Under the pieces are notes generated by a model. That model was not told the origin of the DNA. It saw nothing but the letters and a program-made list of their open reading frames with translations, and ran no database searches. This document shows, piece by piece, positions 9,249 through 16,941 of a DNA stretch of 64,000 bases; the stretch's first letter is position 1, and the number at the start of each line of letters is the position of its first letter. The position numbers and the translations under genes were made by a program. The DNA comes from an uncultured Bacteroides sp. (GTDB lineage: Bacteria; Bacteroidota; Bacteroidia; Bacteroidales; Bacteroidaceae). The stretch covers positions 1 through 64,000 of the forward strand of contig CALUOR010000007.1 of assembly GCA_944322285.1 (NCBI GenBank). The letters are read 5' to 3'.

Positions 9249-9342
9249 TCAGCACTTCATCTATACATACATTCTGCATTTCCATGGGAATCTCTTTTAG
9301 CAGTTGTACGGAAAAGCCAATGACTGTATAGTAAGTATGTGG
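9249..9342 (-). pseudogene. Degenerate 3' fragment of a 5-formyl-THF cyclo-ligase gene
   Basis: The minus-strand translation gives PHTYYTVIGFSVQLLKEIP and then NVCIDEVLS. This aligns with the C-terminus of the intact cyclo-ligase at 16417-16941, which has SHTYKIGICFPFQLLEEVP and DVRMDEVLK. Only the last 31 codons or so remain. No catalytic region is left. Confidence 0.6.
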
Positions 9343-9375
9343 AGACACTGAAGACGTATATGAGGTTGTAGGGTG
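9334..9375 (+). repeat. Degenerate copy of the 3' end of the HTH_34 gene
   Basis: The 37 bases at 9339-9375 match 7829-7865 (end of the winged-helix gene, including its stop codon) at 32 positions. It overlaps the end of the cyclo-ligase fragment. With 9551-9629 it is the right-hand counterpart of the sequences left of the DUF1016 gene. Confidence 0.6.
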
Positions 9376-9467
9376 GATATAACTGTATGAGCAAATATTA
9401 TATGCCTGTTTATATTTTTTTTTGTTCTATTCCTTGCCTCGATATTGGGACGTTTGTCAGAGTAACT

Positions 9468-10217
9468 CTAATAATACATTCCGCAATGATATTTCACCAA
9501 TACCTTTTCATCTATCTTCTCTATTTCGGTTATTTGTTTCTTCTTGACATCATACTTCACTTTCCACTTCATCTGTATCAGCCCATGCCAAGCGTCAAAC
9601 CAGCAGTGGGAGATGGAAGCAAAGTCATCGTGCAACGTGACTGAAACATTTAAATCCGGAGACCAAATGCGGCTTATTTCGTTCCGTACAGGTACAATTT
9701 CTTCGTTAAGGTTGTATCCAGGGTGTTGTATATTGGCAATGTCTTTCTCAAGAAGTAAGAAAGTCCTTCTTACATACCCTCCATGCCAACGCATGCCCGT
9801 TAACCGGAAAGTCTGGCTCAATAAGAATGCTTGCCAAATGGCTTCAGCGGTAAAGGGTAGTGTAATGTATTCAAAAGGATTCAGTGGTTTGAGGCGCCTT
9901 TGGCAGAAAGGAATAGATAGTAAGTTCGCTATTCTCAATTTCTTTACCATTACACAGCCATGTTCGAAATCTGTATCTGAAGGACGTGGTAATTTCTTTG
10001 GCCTAACGTAAAGTTGTAATTCTGAATTTGTTTTCTTGCGTGAACGAAAATCATCCAGTACATAGTTTTCGTCTAAAGTTAAGTCCGGAAGCTTGCGCAA
10101 GAAAACATTCAGATTATCCATTCTGTCAATGTCAAAGAAGTCGATAAACTTTATGTATTCATCTGTAATACGACTGAGGTTTTTCTGTATTTCTTCTTTA
10201 TAAATCATCTTGTCCAT
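9468..10217 (-). CDS. Hypothetical protein, last gene of the seven-gene A/T-rich operon
   Basis: I do not recognise this 249-residue protein. It is soluble, without a signal peptide, rich in charged and aromatic residues, and has several tryptophans and histidines (RWHGGYVRR, SISHCWFDAWHG). It ends in a lysine-rich tail. Its start overlaps the stop of the preceding 173-residue gene by 20 bases, so the two are probably co-translated. A damaged second copy of part of this gene lies at 7878-7956. Confidence 0.65.
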   Translation of the reverse strand: MDKMIYKEEIQKNLSRITDEYIKFIDFFDIDRMDNLNVFLRKLPDLTLDENYVLDDFRSRKKTNSELQLYVRPKKLPRPSDTDFEHGCVMVKKLRIANLLSIPFCQRRLKPLNPFEYITLPFTAEAIWQAFLLSQTFRLTGMRWHGGYVRRTFLLLEKDIANIQHPGYNLNEEIVPVRNEISRIWSPDLNVSVTLHDDFASISHCWFDAWHGLIQMKWKVKYDVKKKQITEIEKIDEKVLVKYHCGMYY

Positions 10218-10719
10218 ATAGATTAATCAGAGATTTTTCTATTTTAGCCCTTAATAATCCTAATCGACTTGGCCGGGAAGTATAGATCATTCTACAGAAT
10301 TTTTTCTTATATTCTTCCTGCATACCAAATTTATTTTTACGAGAATGAATAGAATCTATTTCCCATCCTTCCATGATAAGTCCGTCTTTGATTTTCAATA
10401 GCAACGTCTTTTCAGGCCGGGGAAACGTATTTTCTGTTATTTTGTTTTGGAATAGGCATATCTCTCCGCTAATCCAGTCCGCAAAAACTTTCTCTTTACC
10501 GGGGAATAAATAATCCAATCCCATTTCTTTATTTCGAATAAATACATGCAAATCTTTCAAATAGAGCTTGTTGCCTTCAATCTTCCACTCTCCTCTATAT
10601 CTGGCGTACTCGGAAGGGAACAAAATATCTTCATGATTAAGTTGCGTAGATGACGACTTTGGAAACAAATAATAGTCTTCACCTTTATAGATTAAGTGTT
10701 CTCTGAATGGTGTTGTCAT
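10198..10719 (-). CDS. Hypothetical protein of the A/T-rich operon
   Basis: This 173-residue soluble protein has alternating short beta-type segments (YKGEDYYLFP, GEWKIEGNKLYLKDLHVF) and no visible signal peptide or membrane segment. The pattern suggests a small beta-rich fold of the calycin/DUF type, but I cannot assign a family. It overlaps the upstream 362-residue gene by 4 bases (ATGA) and the downstream gene by 20 bases. This tight packing points to a functional unit. Confidence 0.65.
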   Translation of the reverse strand: MTTPFREHLIYKGEDYYLFPKSSSTQLNHEDILFPSEYARYRGEWKIEGNKLYLKDLHVFIRNKEMGLDYLFPGKEKVFADWISGEICLFQNKITENTFPRPEKTLLLKIKDGLIMEGWEIDSIHSRKNKFGMQEEYKKKFCRMIYTSRPSRLGLLRAKIEKSLINLYGQDDL

Positions 10720-11804
10720 ATGTTATACAGCTTTTCAATATCGCTCAAAATCTCGTCATTCAGATAATTTCCGACAAACTCATACATGGCTTTTGAACCC
10801 AATAGATATTGGGGCCATTTATCCTCACTTATTGTCTCTTTCACTTTACGAAGATACAGATTGATGAGTTCCCAATCCCATTGAATGCGAGGATTTTTTT
10901 GCATAACCGCCCAATCCAACTCATTCTGATGTTGAAATATAAACTCCTTAGAAATAGGAAGATAGGAATACAATGCAATGCCTTTCTGTTCAATCCGGGC
11001 TATGACTTCATTCTTCATTTCCTCTGTAATTTCATAAGACGAACCTACAATATCTTGCAAATGAGTCAATGTTTCACGGATATTATTGATTCCCATTTGG
11101 GCAAAGAAGCCATCGTTTTGCAATAAATCCTTTATAGCATTATCTCCTTGCAAAAGTTTCACCAAATTGTCATTCCATTCAATAAATACATTTTTAGCTA
11201 AATGGTTTTGATAATTATATTTACGGCTATTTGAAACATCAAGATTGTGAGAATATTGATAGATATAAAATGGCCATTTTTTAGCATAAGAAATTTCCTC
11301 AAAAGAACTAATGTCATAAAACAAATCCATGAGAGCTAAATGTTGATCTATTGTTTTAGTACTATTTAGTGATATGCGCTCATTGTAATTTTCAATCTTA
11401 TAAAGTCCATATCTATCCATGGTGAAACATTCCCCTTTTCTTTTAATCGCCTGCAAATTCGTGAGATACTTCCATTTCAGCCCTCTATCTTCTCCTAAGA
11501 AATTCTCATATTTCACAATCTGTTCATCCGATAAATCATAATATTTTCTTATCAAATTACGAAACAGCATCTTCCCAACAGGAGCTTCATTCAACACAAA
11601 GTTTCTCCATAAAGCCAATGCTGCCATGTTTACTTGCATCTGTGCCCCATCTTTCATCTTTTGTATTTGGCTTATATTCCATTGGAATTGTTTCAAACTC
11701 TGCATATTATAGAGCACATCATTGGCGTCATTCATTGTTTGCTTTAAATTCAAATTCAAAGCGTTATTGTATAATAAAATTGTATTATTATTCATATTTT
11801 CCAT
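10716..11804 (-). CDS. Hypothetical mainly helical protein of the A/T-rich operon
   Basis: The 362-residue protein is rich in asparagine, glutamine and lysine, mostly helical by composition, and has no signal peptide. It contains repeated aromatic/asparagine segments (YNNALNLNLKQTMNDANDV, AMYEFVGNYLNDEIL). No known motif is seen. It starts 4 bases after the stop of the 255-residue membrane-anchored gene and overlaps the next gene by 4 bases. Confidence 0.65.
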   Translation of the reverse strand: MENMNNNTILLYNNALNLNLKQTMNDANDVLYNMQSLKQFQWNISQIQKMKDGAQMQVNMAALALWRNFVLNEAPVGKMLFRNLIRKYYDLSDEQIVKYENFLGEDRGLKWKYLTNLQAIKRKGECFTMDRYGLYKIENYNERISLNSTKTIDQHLALMDLFYDISSFEEISYAKKWPFYIYQYSHNLDVSNSRKYNYQNHLAKNVFIEWNDNLVKLLQGDNAIKDLLQNDGFFAQMGINNIRETLTHLQDIVGSSYEITEEMKNEVIARIEQKGIALYSYLPISKEFIFQHQNELDWAVMQKNPRIQWDWELINLYLRKVKETISEDKWPQYLLGSKAMYEFVGNYLNDEILSDIEKLYNI

Positions 11805-11808
11805 TGTT

Positions 11809-12576
11809 TTATTTCACTTCATTCCAAGAAAATGTCCGAACAATATTATGAAAGTCTTGCTCCCAAATTTTCCGATCCTTTACCCAATAAGAAAGTGTCA
11901 TAGTCACCATCTCATCATTGTTGAAGAAAGAGTAAGTATATACTTGGACTTGCCTGTCTTCCGTACCACTTCTTACATAAGCTATTTCCAATCCATATAT
12001 ATTCCCAATCCTTATCCAACGTACTTCAACCTCTCCCATTGTATGAAATCCTGCGGATTCACAACCTTGCTTAACTTGATTTTGCAAATAACGAATATCA
12101 TCAGCATTCAATTCTTCAACTTCGGTGGCCTTGTAAAAGTCTCCACTATTCCCTTGCGCATAATCGATTATAATACGACAATAGGTCTCTAATGCTTTAG
12201 AATCAATCTTAGAAAGCTCTTTTTGTTGGAACGTAATTCTACTTAAATCAATCTTATAACCATGCCAACCTGCTTCTTTAACCTCTTGTGTGTACATATC
12301 ATTCCTTTTCCTAAGTTCTACCGTATTAGGAACGCTTATCGTAAACGCATTGGAAATTTCATAATTTGTCCATGTATCCGTTGGAGGGATAAAAATGGGC
12401 TGTGCGTTAGGCGTTATTTTCCCATTCTTCAGTGTCGCATTATCATAATACCCCGCAAGATATTTTTTAGTATTCTCTTCATATCTTTGAGAACGCTCTA
12501 TTTTGTTGAATACGACTGTAACCAATCCGACAAAAAGTCCTATCCCTACAGATTTCCAAATGTTATTTTTCTTCAT
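11809..12576 (-). CDS. Membrane-anchored hypothetical protein (PsbP/DcrB-like outline)
   Basis: This 255-residue protein has one N-terminal transmembrane helix (about residues 9-24, IWKSVGIGLFVGLVTVVFN). The remainder is a soluble domain, presumably periplasmic. The outline is a strand near ISNAFTISVPNTVELRKRND, a mid-region helix pair, and the terminal motif IVRTFSW. This recalls the PsbP/DcrB/Mog1-type fold found in small lipoproteins; the resemblance is only by eye. It overlaps the 106-residue gene by 14 bases. Confidence 0.65.
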   Translation of the reverse strand: MKKNNIWKSVGIGLFVGLVTVVFNKIERSQRYEENTKKYLAGYYDNATLKNGKITPNAQPIFIPPTDTWTNYEISNAFTISVPNTVELRKRNDMYTQEVKEAGWHGYKIDLSRITFQQKELSKIDSKALETYCRIIIDYAQGNSGDFYKATEVEELNADDIRYLQNQVKQGCESAGFHTMGEVEVRWIRIGNIYGLEIAYVRSGTEDRQVQVYTYSFFNNDEMVTMTLSYWVKDRKIWEQDFHNIVRTFSWNEVK

Positions 12577-12883
12577 TTTCGTTAGTATTATTAATTGGTA
12601 TTTTAGATGTTTTATTAACCCATGTTACAGTTGCCACAATTAGCTGAACTATCAATATTATAAATCTTACGAATACATAACAGCCCAAAATTGTAATAAG
12701 AACAGAAGAAGCAGATTCTATCGGAGGATTTTTACGGATGGAAGAATATTTGTCGGGAATATATTTCCTATATTCCTCAAAAGACCTCACAGAACTTAAA
12801 CGGTTATTTTCTTCAATCATTATATCAATATTGCTAGGTATTGAATAGCTTTCATACTCACGTAATAATATTCCTAATTTCAT
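12563..12883 (-). CDS. Small membrane protein of the A/T-rich operon
   Basis: This 106-residue protein has a hydrophilic N-terminal half and one or two hydrophobic segments at about residues 60-90 (SSVLITILGCYVFVRFIILIVQLIVATVTW). A charged tail follows. The function is unknown. Its start overlaps the end of the 134-residue gene by 26 bases and its end overlaps the 255-residue gene by 14 bases, so translation is likely coupled along the chain. Confidence 0.6.
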   Translation of the reverse strand: MKLGILLREYESYSIPSNIDIMIEENNRLSSVRSFEEYRKYIPDKYSSIRKNPPIESASSVLITILGCYVFVRFIILIVQLIVATVTWVNKTSKIPINNTNENEEK

Positions 12884-13262
12884 TATAGCGTCCTTCTCTC
12901 AAAATAGAACGAGCATAAGATACTGTACCTGTTCCCATATAGTCAGGAACGAGATTCCATCTCAATAAAAAATCCTTATAATCTTGAACGAAATAGGCAT
13001 TTGTTTCAAGATATATTTGCAAACGGGCTAAAGCCAGACCTTTCTCAGTTTCTAAATCTTTATTCCTTTTTAGAGTTTCTTTTTTCCATTTAGCAACTTC
13101 AGCTTCTACATCAGCTTTCTTCTTCTCATATTTTGCGTACTCTATTCTTTCATAGAATAAGCCTATCAACATTGTTACTGAAAATCCCACTATGGCTAAT
13201 GCTATGGCAAATCCTAAATATTTTAATTCTTTAGCTATCTTTTTTTTAATGAGTAAATTCAT
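12858..13262 (-). CDS. Membrane-anchored coiled-coil protein
   Basis: The 134-residue protein has one transmembrane helix near the N-terminus (about 16-35). A highly charged region follows (KYEKKKADVEAEVAKWKKE), predicted to form a coiled coil of about 40 residues. The function is unknown. It lies about 100 bases downstream of the secreted TPR protein and may be a scaffold or stalk partner of it; this is inference from position. Confidence 0.6.
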   Translation of the reverse strand: MNLLIKKKIAKELKYLGFAIALAIVGFSVTMLIGLFYERIEYAKYEKKKADVEAEVAKWKKETLKRNKDLETEKGLALARLQIYLETNAYFVQDYKDFLLRWNLVPDYMGTGTVSYARSILREGRYNEIRNIIT

Positions 13263-13364
13263 ATCGTCTAATTAATTTTACGTTACCAAATATGTGTCAA
13301 AATATCTATAAGCTGTGATTTTGTTAATAATATGAGCAAATCATTTAGCAAAAAGAGCGAAACA

Positions 13365-14981
13365 CTAATATATTATCTCAAAAAAGATATTCTTATATTT
13401 AAGGATAAGTTCTTTAAATTCTGGCAATTGTCTTATTTCATTCAAATCGTCATCCATTTCAATATGAGCAAATCGTCGAAACCCTTTTTCAAGTGCTGTT
13501 TTCATAAATTTAAGTGCCTTTTCAGTCTCGCCCATTCTTGAATACAGACAAGCGGCATCATAATAATTTCCAGCATCATTAGGGGCATTCTCAATCATAT
13601 TATTCATGAATTCAATAGCCTTTTCCTTTTTCCCCAATCCCCAATAAGCATACTGGGCGCATGAATTATTATAGGGAATAGTATCAAGTTCAATGACTTT
13701 CCTATAGTCAGCGGCAGCGGATTCTGTATTTCCTTTTAAGATATACATATCTCCTCTTCCTAAATAGGCATAAGCATAAGTAGGTTCTAAAGCTATTGAC
13801 ATAGTATAATCTTCAATAGCACCATCAATATCTCTACAGTTATCTTTGTACCAACCACGTAGATAATATCCATAGAATTCTGGATAATGTGCCACATATT
13901 TATCTAATTCGTTAATAGCTGCTTTTGCATTACCGGACTCATACAGAAATTTGGCTTTTACCATAATATTATCATAGTTTGTAGAATCTAATGCTATGGC
14001 AAAATCTATATACTTTAATGCTGAAGCAAAATTTCCTAGTTCACTATAACAATTTGAAATTCTAAAAGCAGTTGCAGATGATGGATTTTTCTTTTGACAG
14101 CCTGTATAGTATGTTATAGCTTTTTTATATGCTTTGTTTTTTTCATATACTAAACCTAAACAAAAAGACCAATAATAATCATTGCTTGATTTTTTAGTTG
14201 ATTGAATTTTTAATTTTGCAACCAATGGCACCATTGCAACATTAGCTATATCCTGCATCAGATAAAATGCTTTATTGTTATAATCAATATCCATGGCATG
14301 AATAATATCCTCTATTGCTTCATTATATTTTTTCAGCCCGATAAAGCTCTCTGCTCTAAAAGAATATCCAAAAGAATATTTAGGTGCCAATTTTGTCACA
14401 TAACTAAATTGTTTTATAGCCTCCTCATACCTTTTTTCAGCATTCGCATTCCGACCTATGCCCATATAGCCCGTTACATTACCAGGATCGATAGATATGA
14501 TTTTCTGATAGTCTTTATCCGCTAAGTCGTATTTACCCATATAATAGTATAAATTAGCTCGTTTTTCATAAACGCCAATATCATCCGGATTTTCCATAAC
14601 TGCGGAAGTTAAGTCAGCGAGAGCTTTTTCATATTCATCCAGATTGGTATAAACTTCCGACCTTACGATATACGCAAAAGCACGATATCCCTTATCTTCC
14701 TTTGGTATTATCTTTATAGCCCAATTCGCAGCAGTCAATGCACGACCGTATTCTTTCTGATAATTCTGAGCAACTGCAATCCATGCCCATGCATATCCAT
14801 TATTCGGATTGTCTTCCAGCTCCTTATTCAGATATTCAAGAGCTTTCTCTGTATTGTTGTTTTGGATTGCTTCAACACCACGAATGTAGTTATCTGTGTC
14901 GGGACGTTTGATACTTTGAGCAAAAGTGATTTGTACTTCTAATAAAAGAGCAATGAATGCTAATAAATAGTTCTTTTTCAT
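13365..14981 (-). CDS. Secreted tetratricopeptide-repeat protein
   Basis: This 538-residue protein has a Sec signal peptide (MKKNYLLAFIALLLEVQITFAQ, cleavage after AQ). At least ten TPR units follow, with the usual W-LG-Y-A-P spacing, for example KALEYLNKELEDNPNNGYAW and EKALADLTSAVMENPDD. TPR proteins of this kind hold multi-protein assemblies together in the periplasm or at the outer membrane. It is the first gene of the seven-gene operon, and its upstream region faces the small DUF2158-like gene on the same strand. Confidence 0.85.
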   Translation of the reverse strand: MKKNYLLAFIALLLEVQITFAQSIKRPDTDNYIRGVEAIQNNNTEKALEYLNKELEDNPNNGYAWAWIAVAQNYQKEYGRALTAANWAIKIIPKEDKGYRAFAYIVRSEVYTNLDEYEKALADLTSAVMENPDDIGVYEKRANLYYYMGKYDLADKDYQKIISIDPGNVTGYMGIGRNANAEKRYEEAIKQFSYVTKLAPKYSFGYSFRAESFIGLKKYNEAIEDIIHAMDIDYNNKAFYLMQDIANVAMVPLVAKLKIQSTKKSSNDYYWSFCLGLVYEKNKAYKKAITYYTGCQKKNPSSATAFRISNCYSELGNFASALKYIDFAIALDSTNYDNIMVKAKFLYESGNAKAAINELDKYVAHYPEFYGYYLRGWYKDNCRDIDGAIEDYTMSIALEPTYAYAYLGRGDMYILKGNTESAAADYRKVIELDTIPYNNSCAQYAYWGLGKKEKAIEFMNNMIENAPNDAGNYYDAACLYSRMGETEKALKFMKTALEKGFRRFAHIEMDDDLNEIRQLPEFKELILKYKNIFFEIIY

Positions 14982-15241
14982 CGGAATATTCTTTGTGCTA
15001 CCAACGTGGATATTTGTAAATAATATCTGTTGTGCTTTTCTAATTTAATCTTCATACTTTGCAAATAGGGACGTATACTGTCTAAAAATTGTAACAAATA
15101 GCAAACCTAGTCCGGTAATGTTTGATATTTCATTATAATCTCTTTAGCTAATAGAGAATCCTTTAGTAGCTCTTGTGGAGGATTCTCATACAAATGAGTA
15201 TAATCCTTATTGAATCCCATAAAACATCAACAAATTACAAG

Positions 15242-15454
15242 TCAATCCACTTTATAAGGCTGGGCATTACCTATATTTACGAACTCAACATCATCTACAT
15301 GTAGCCTTTCTTGAATATTGCTATCAAGTCTGTTGCATACAATATATCCCGTGCGCTCTTTGTCAAAGAGGTCATAACAAACTGAAGTTATTTCCATAAG
15401 AGCTTCATCGCTCTTTCTTTTTACAGTATTACCAACCTCATAGTTATGATACAT
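15242..15454 (-). CDS. Small protein, DUF2158/YodC-like
   Basis: This protein of about 70 residues begins MYHNYEVGNTVKRKSDEALM and has a later segment HVDDVEFV. The outline resembles the DUF2158 family (G-VV-LKSGGP-MTV, then a late L-V-L). An upstream ATG at 15482-15484 would add ten residues, but MYHN is the more family-like start. It stands alone, followed by about 260 bases in which I see no gene before the TPR operon begins. Confidence 0.5.
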   Translation of the reverse strand: MYHNYEVGNTVKRKSDEALMEITSVCYDLFDKERTGYIVCNRLDSNIQERLHVDDVEFVNIGNAQPYKVD

Positions 15455-15499
15455 AATCACCCCCTTTCTTTCCCCAGTCCCCAAAGAAGTTTAAACATA

Positions 15500-15724
15500 A
15501 AAAGAAAGCGTGGAACTGCGTGCTATTCATCGTTCTTGAAGGTCCTAGGAAAACCCAAACGTACTAATGGAATAGACAGCAGACCCACGCTGGAACCAGC
15601 GTAGGAACCGACTGTGCCGTTCTTGTACGTTTTGAAAATTTCCTAGGTTCTCAAGAACAAGAATGAAGCACAACGCTTCTTACAATTTTGTCTCAAAAAG
15701 TTTTGAAGGCAACGCTTTGCTCTT
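15500..15724 (-). ncRNA. ssrS: Long-hairpin RNA, candidate 6S RNA
   Basis: A near-continuous imperfect stem runs from 15507 to 15681. The pairs GTTCTTGA/TCAAGAAC, CCTAGGAAA/TTTCCTAGG and AAACGTAC/GTACGTTT close a central open region. An apical hairpin (CGCTGG-AA-CCAGCG) lies inside. A long duplex interrupted by a large central bubble is the 6S RNA architecture. On the minus strand the structure ends in TTTCTTTTT, a plausible terminator, and TATGTTTG lies upstream as a promoter box. It lies downstream of the 5-formyl-THF cyclo-ligase gene, the classic neighbour of 6S RNA in many bacteria. The 5' end is approximate; the identity is inferred. Confidence 0.5.
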
Positions 15725-15730
15725 CGGTTG

Positions 15731-15738
15731 CAAACATA
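15731..15738 (-). promoter_or_regulatory. Predicted -7 box for the long-hairpin RNA
   Basis: On the minus strand this reads TATGTTTG, matching TAnnTTTG. It would start transcription about 40 bases before the stem. Confidence 0.4.
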
Positions 15739-15966
15739 CACATTTATTTTGATAATGTGAAATTCTTGCTAATCTTTTTTCTATAATATGGCATGGCTTA
15801 TCATAGTTTCGACAAGTTTGAATGGGCTGTTGTATATCCCGGATGCTGAGAAAAAGAAGTGCCATCTGTGTGCTATAAGACAGAAACAGTCTGTTTCAAG
15901 CAGTGAAATACTTTGTTCCAAAATTGGAAACACGTTTTGAAACACTTTTGGGGGCTTCCTTTTATT

Positions 15967-16187
15967 AATGGGAATTTAAACCACTGATGTACACGGATTA
16001 AACGAGATAAGCGCAGAGATATTTGTTACCTTGCGTAGTCGAAGGGGCTCATGTCATACTCATCTCTGCGTTACGTGAGATGTTTCGACTCCGCTTTGCT
16101 CCGCTCATGACAGATTGCATTCATCTAAAAGTCAGTGTAAATCCGTCTTATCTGTGTTATCTGTGGTTCTCCCGATGATTTATCATT
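15967..16187. repeat. Palindromic intergenic element A
   Basis: The left end AATGGGAATTTA and a decayed right end (GATGATTTATCATT) belong to the family described for elements C-J. The core contains TACACGGATTAAACGAGATAA facing a related inverted sequence. An inner module GTAGTCGAAGGGGCTCATGTC faces GAGATGTTTCGACTCCGC. Between the long-hairpin RNA and the cyclo-ligase gene, this element and the three repeats at 16326-16402 are all that I can recognise. Confidence 0.6.
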
Positions 16188-16325
16188 CCGAAAAGCGTCT
16201 TTGTCTTATGCTTCCCGGACAATCTACTCCCACACAGGCATTACCTTTATCGTTAGGGTGTCATGGACGATTGTTGCTGACTGATGGTCTGTAAGGATGT
16301 ACACGTTGCTGTACTTGGTGGTTTG

Positions 16326-16402
16326 TACTGCCGATATTTCGCTTAAAATAAATGATTGTACTGCCGATAATTTGGGCGTAATTTGAGGTTTCACTGCCGA
16401 TA
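16326..16402. repeat. Three direct repeats spaced exactly 33 bases
   Basis: TACTGCCGATA occurs at 16326-16336 and 16359-16369, and CACTGCCGATA at 16392-16402. The regular one-per-33-base spacing resembles the multiple terminal repeats of IS21-family ends; no transposase gene is nearby, so this could be an orphan end. An iterated protein-binding site is the alternative. Confidence 0.45.
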
Positions 16403-16416
16403 AGTAACTGATTGCT

Positions 16417-16941
16417 TTATTTCAGTACTTCATCCATCCGTACATCCTGCGTTTCCGTTGGCACTTCTTCCAATAGTTGAAAAGGGAAACAGATGCCAAT
16501 CTTGTAAGTATGCGAAAGACGGGGAAGGAGACGGTCGTAGTAACCTTTCCCGCGTCCTAAGCGATTGCCATGTGCATCGAACGCCACTCCGGGGATGATG
16601 GCTAAGTCAATAGAGGCGTAGTCTGTAAAAGGCTCGCCAACGGGTTCTTCTATGCCGTAGGCTCCTTTCTTTAGGTCTTGAGGACCGGTGTAGCGGCGCA
16701 GTTCCAATTCATTGCCGATGACTACGGGCAATAGGATTTGTTTCTGCACACTCCATTTCCGGATGAAGTCATGCGTGTTGACTTCATCCGGGAGGGAGTG
16801 GTAGATTAAGATGGTATGTGCCTGTTGGAAAGCGGGATGCGCTTCGAGCCGGCTTAGTACGTCAGCAGATGCTTGCGTAGTGGAAGCCGCGTGCAGGGTT
16901 TTTAATCCGGCCACATACTTGCGCAGTTCTTTCTTGTTCAT
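16417..16941 (-). CDS. fau: 5-formyltetrahydrofolate cyclo-ligase
   Basis: The 174-residue enzyme converts 5-formyl-THF to 5,10-methenyl-THF with ATP, recycling a folate that inhibits one-carbon enzymes. It begins MNKKELRKYVAGLK. Motifs are DEVNTHDFI, ELELRRYTG and the phosphate-binding end IIPGVAFDAHGNRLGRGKGYYDRLLPR, typical of the family. Its start overlaps the end of the S41 protease gene by 80 bases in another frame, an unusually long overlap. It is the last gene of a five-gene minus-strand operon. Confidence 0.93.
   Translation of the reverse strand: MNKKELRKYVAGLKTLHAASTTQASADVLSRLEAHPAFQQAHTILIYHSLPDEVNTHDFIRKWSVQKQILLPVVIGNELELRRYTGPQDLKKGAYGIEEPVGEPFTDYASIDLAIIPGVAFDAHGNRLGRGKGYYDRLLPRLSHTYKIGICFPFQLLEEVPTETQDVRMDEVLK

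Noticed and set aside
9387-9644. 85-codon plus-strand frame opposite the hypothetical gene at 9468-10217
   Set aside because: Its second half is antisense to the hypothetical gene and the first half lies in decayed duplicate sequence.
15680-15865. 61-codon minus-strand frame beside the long-hairpin RNA
   Set aside because: It overlaps the RNA promoter region and reads as random sequence.
16326-16402. Possible CRISPR array
   Set aside because: Only three repeats of 11 bases with short 22-base spacers and no cas genes; regular spacing fits an IS end or binding sites better.
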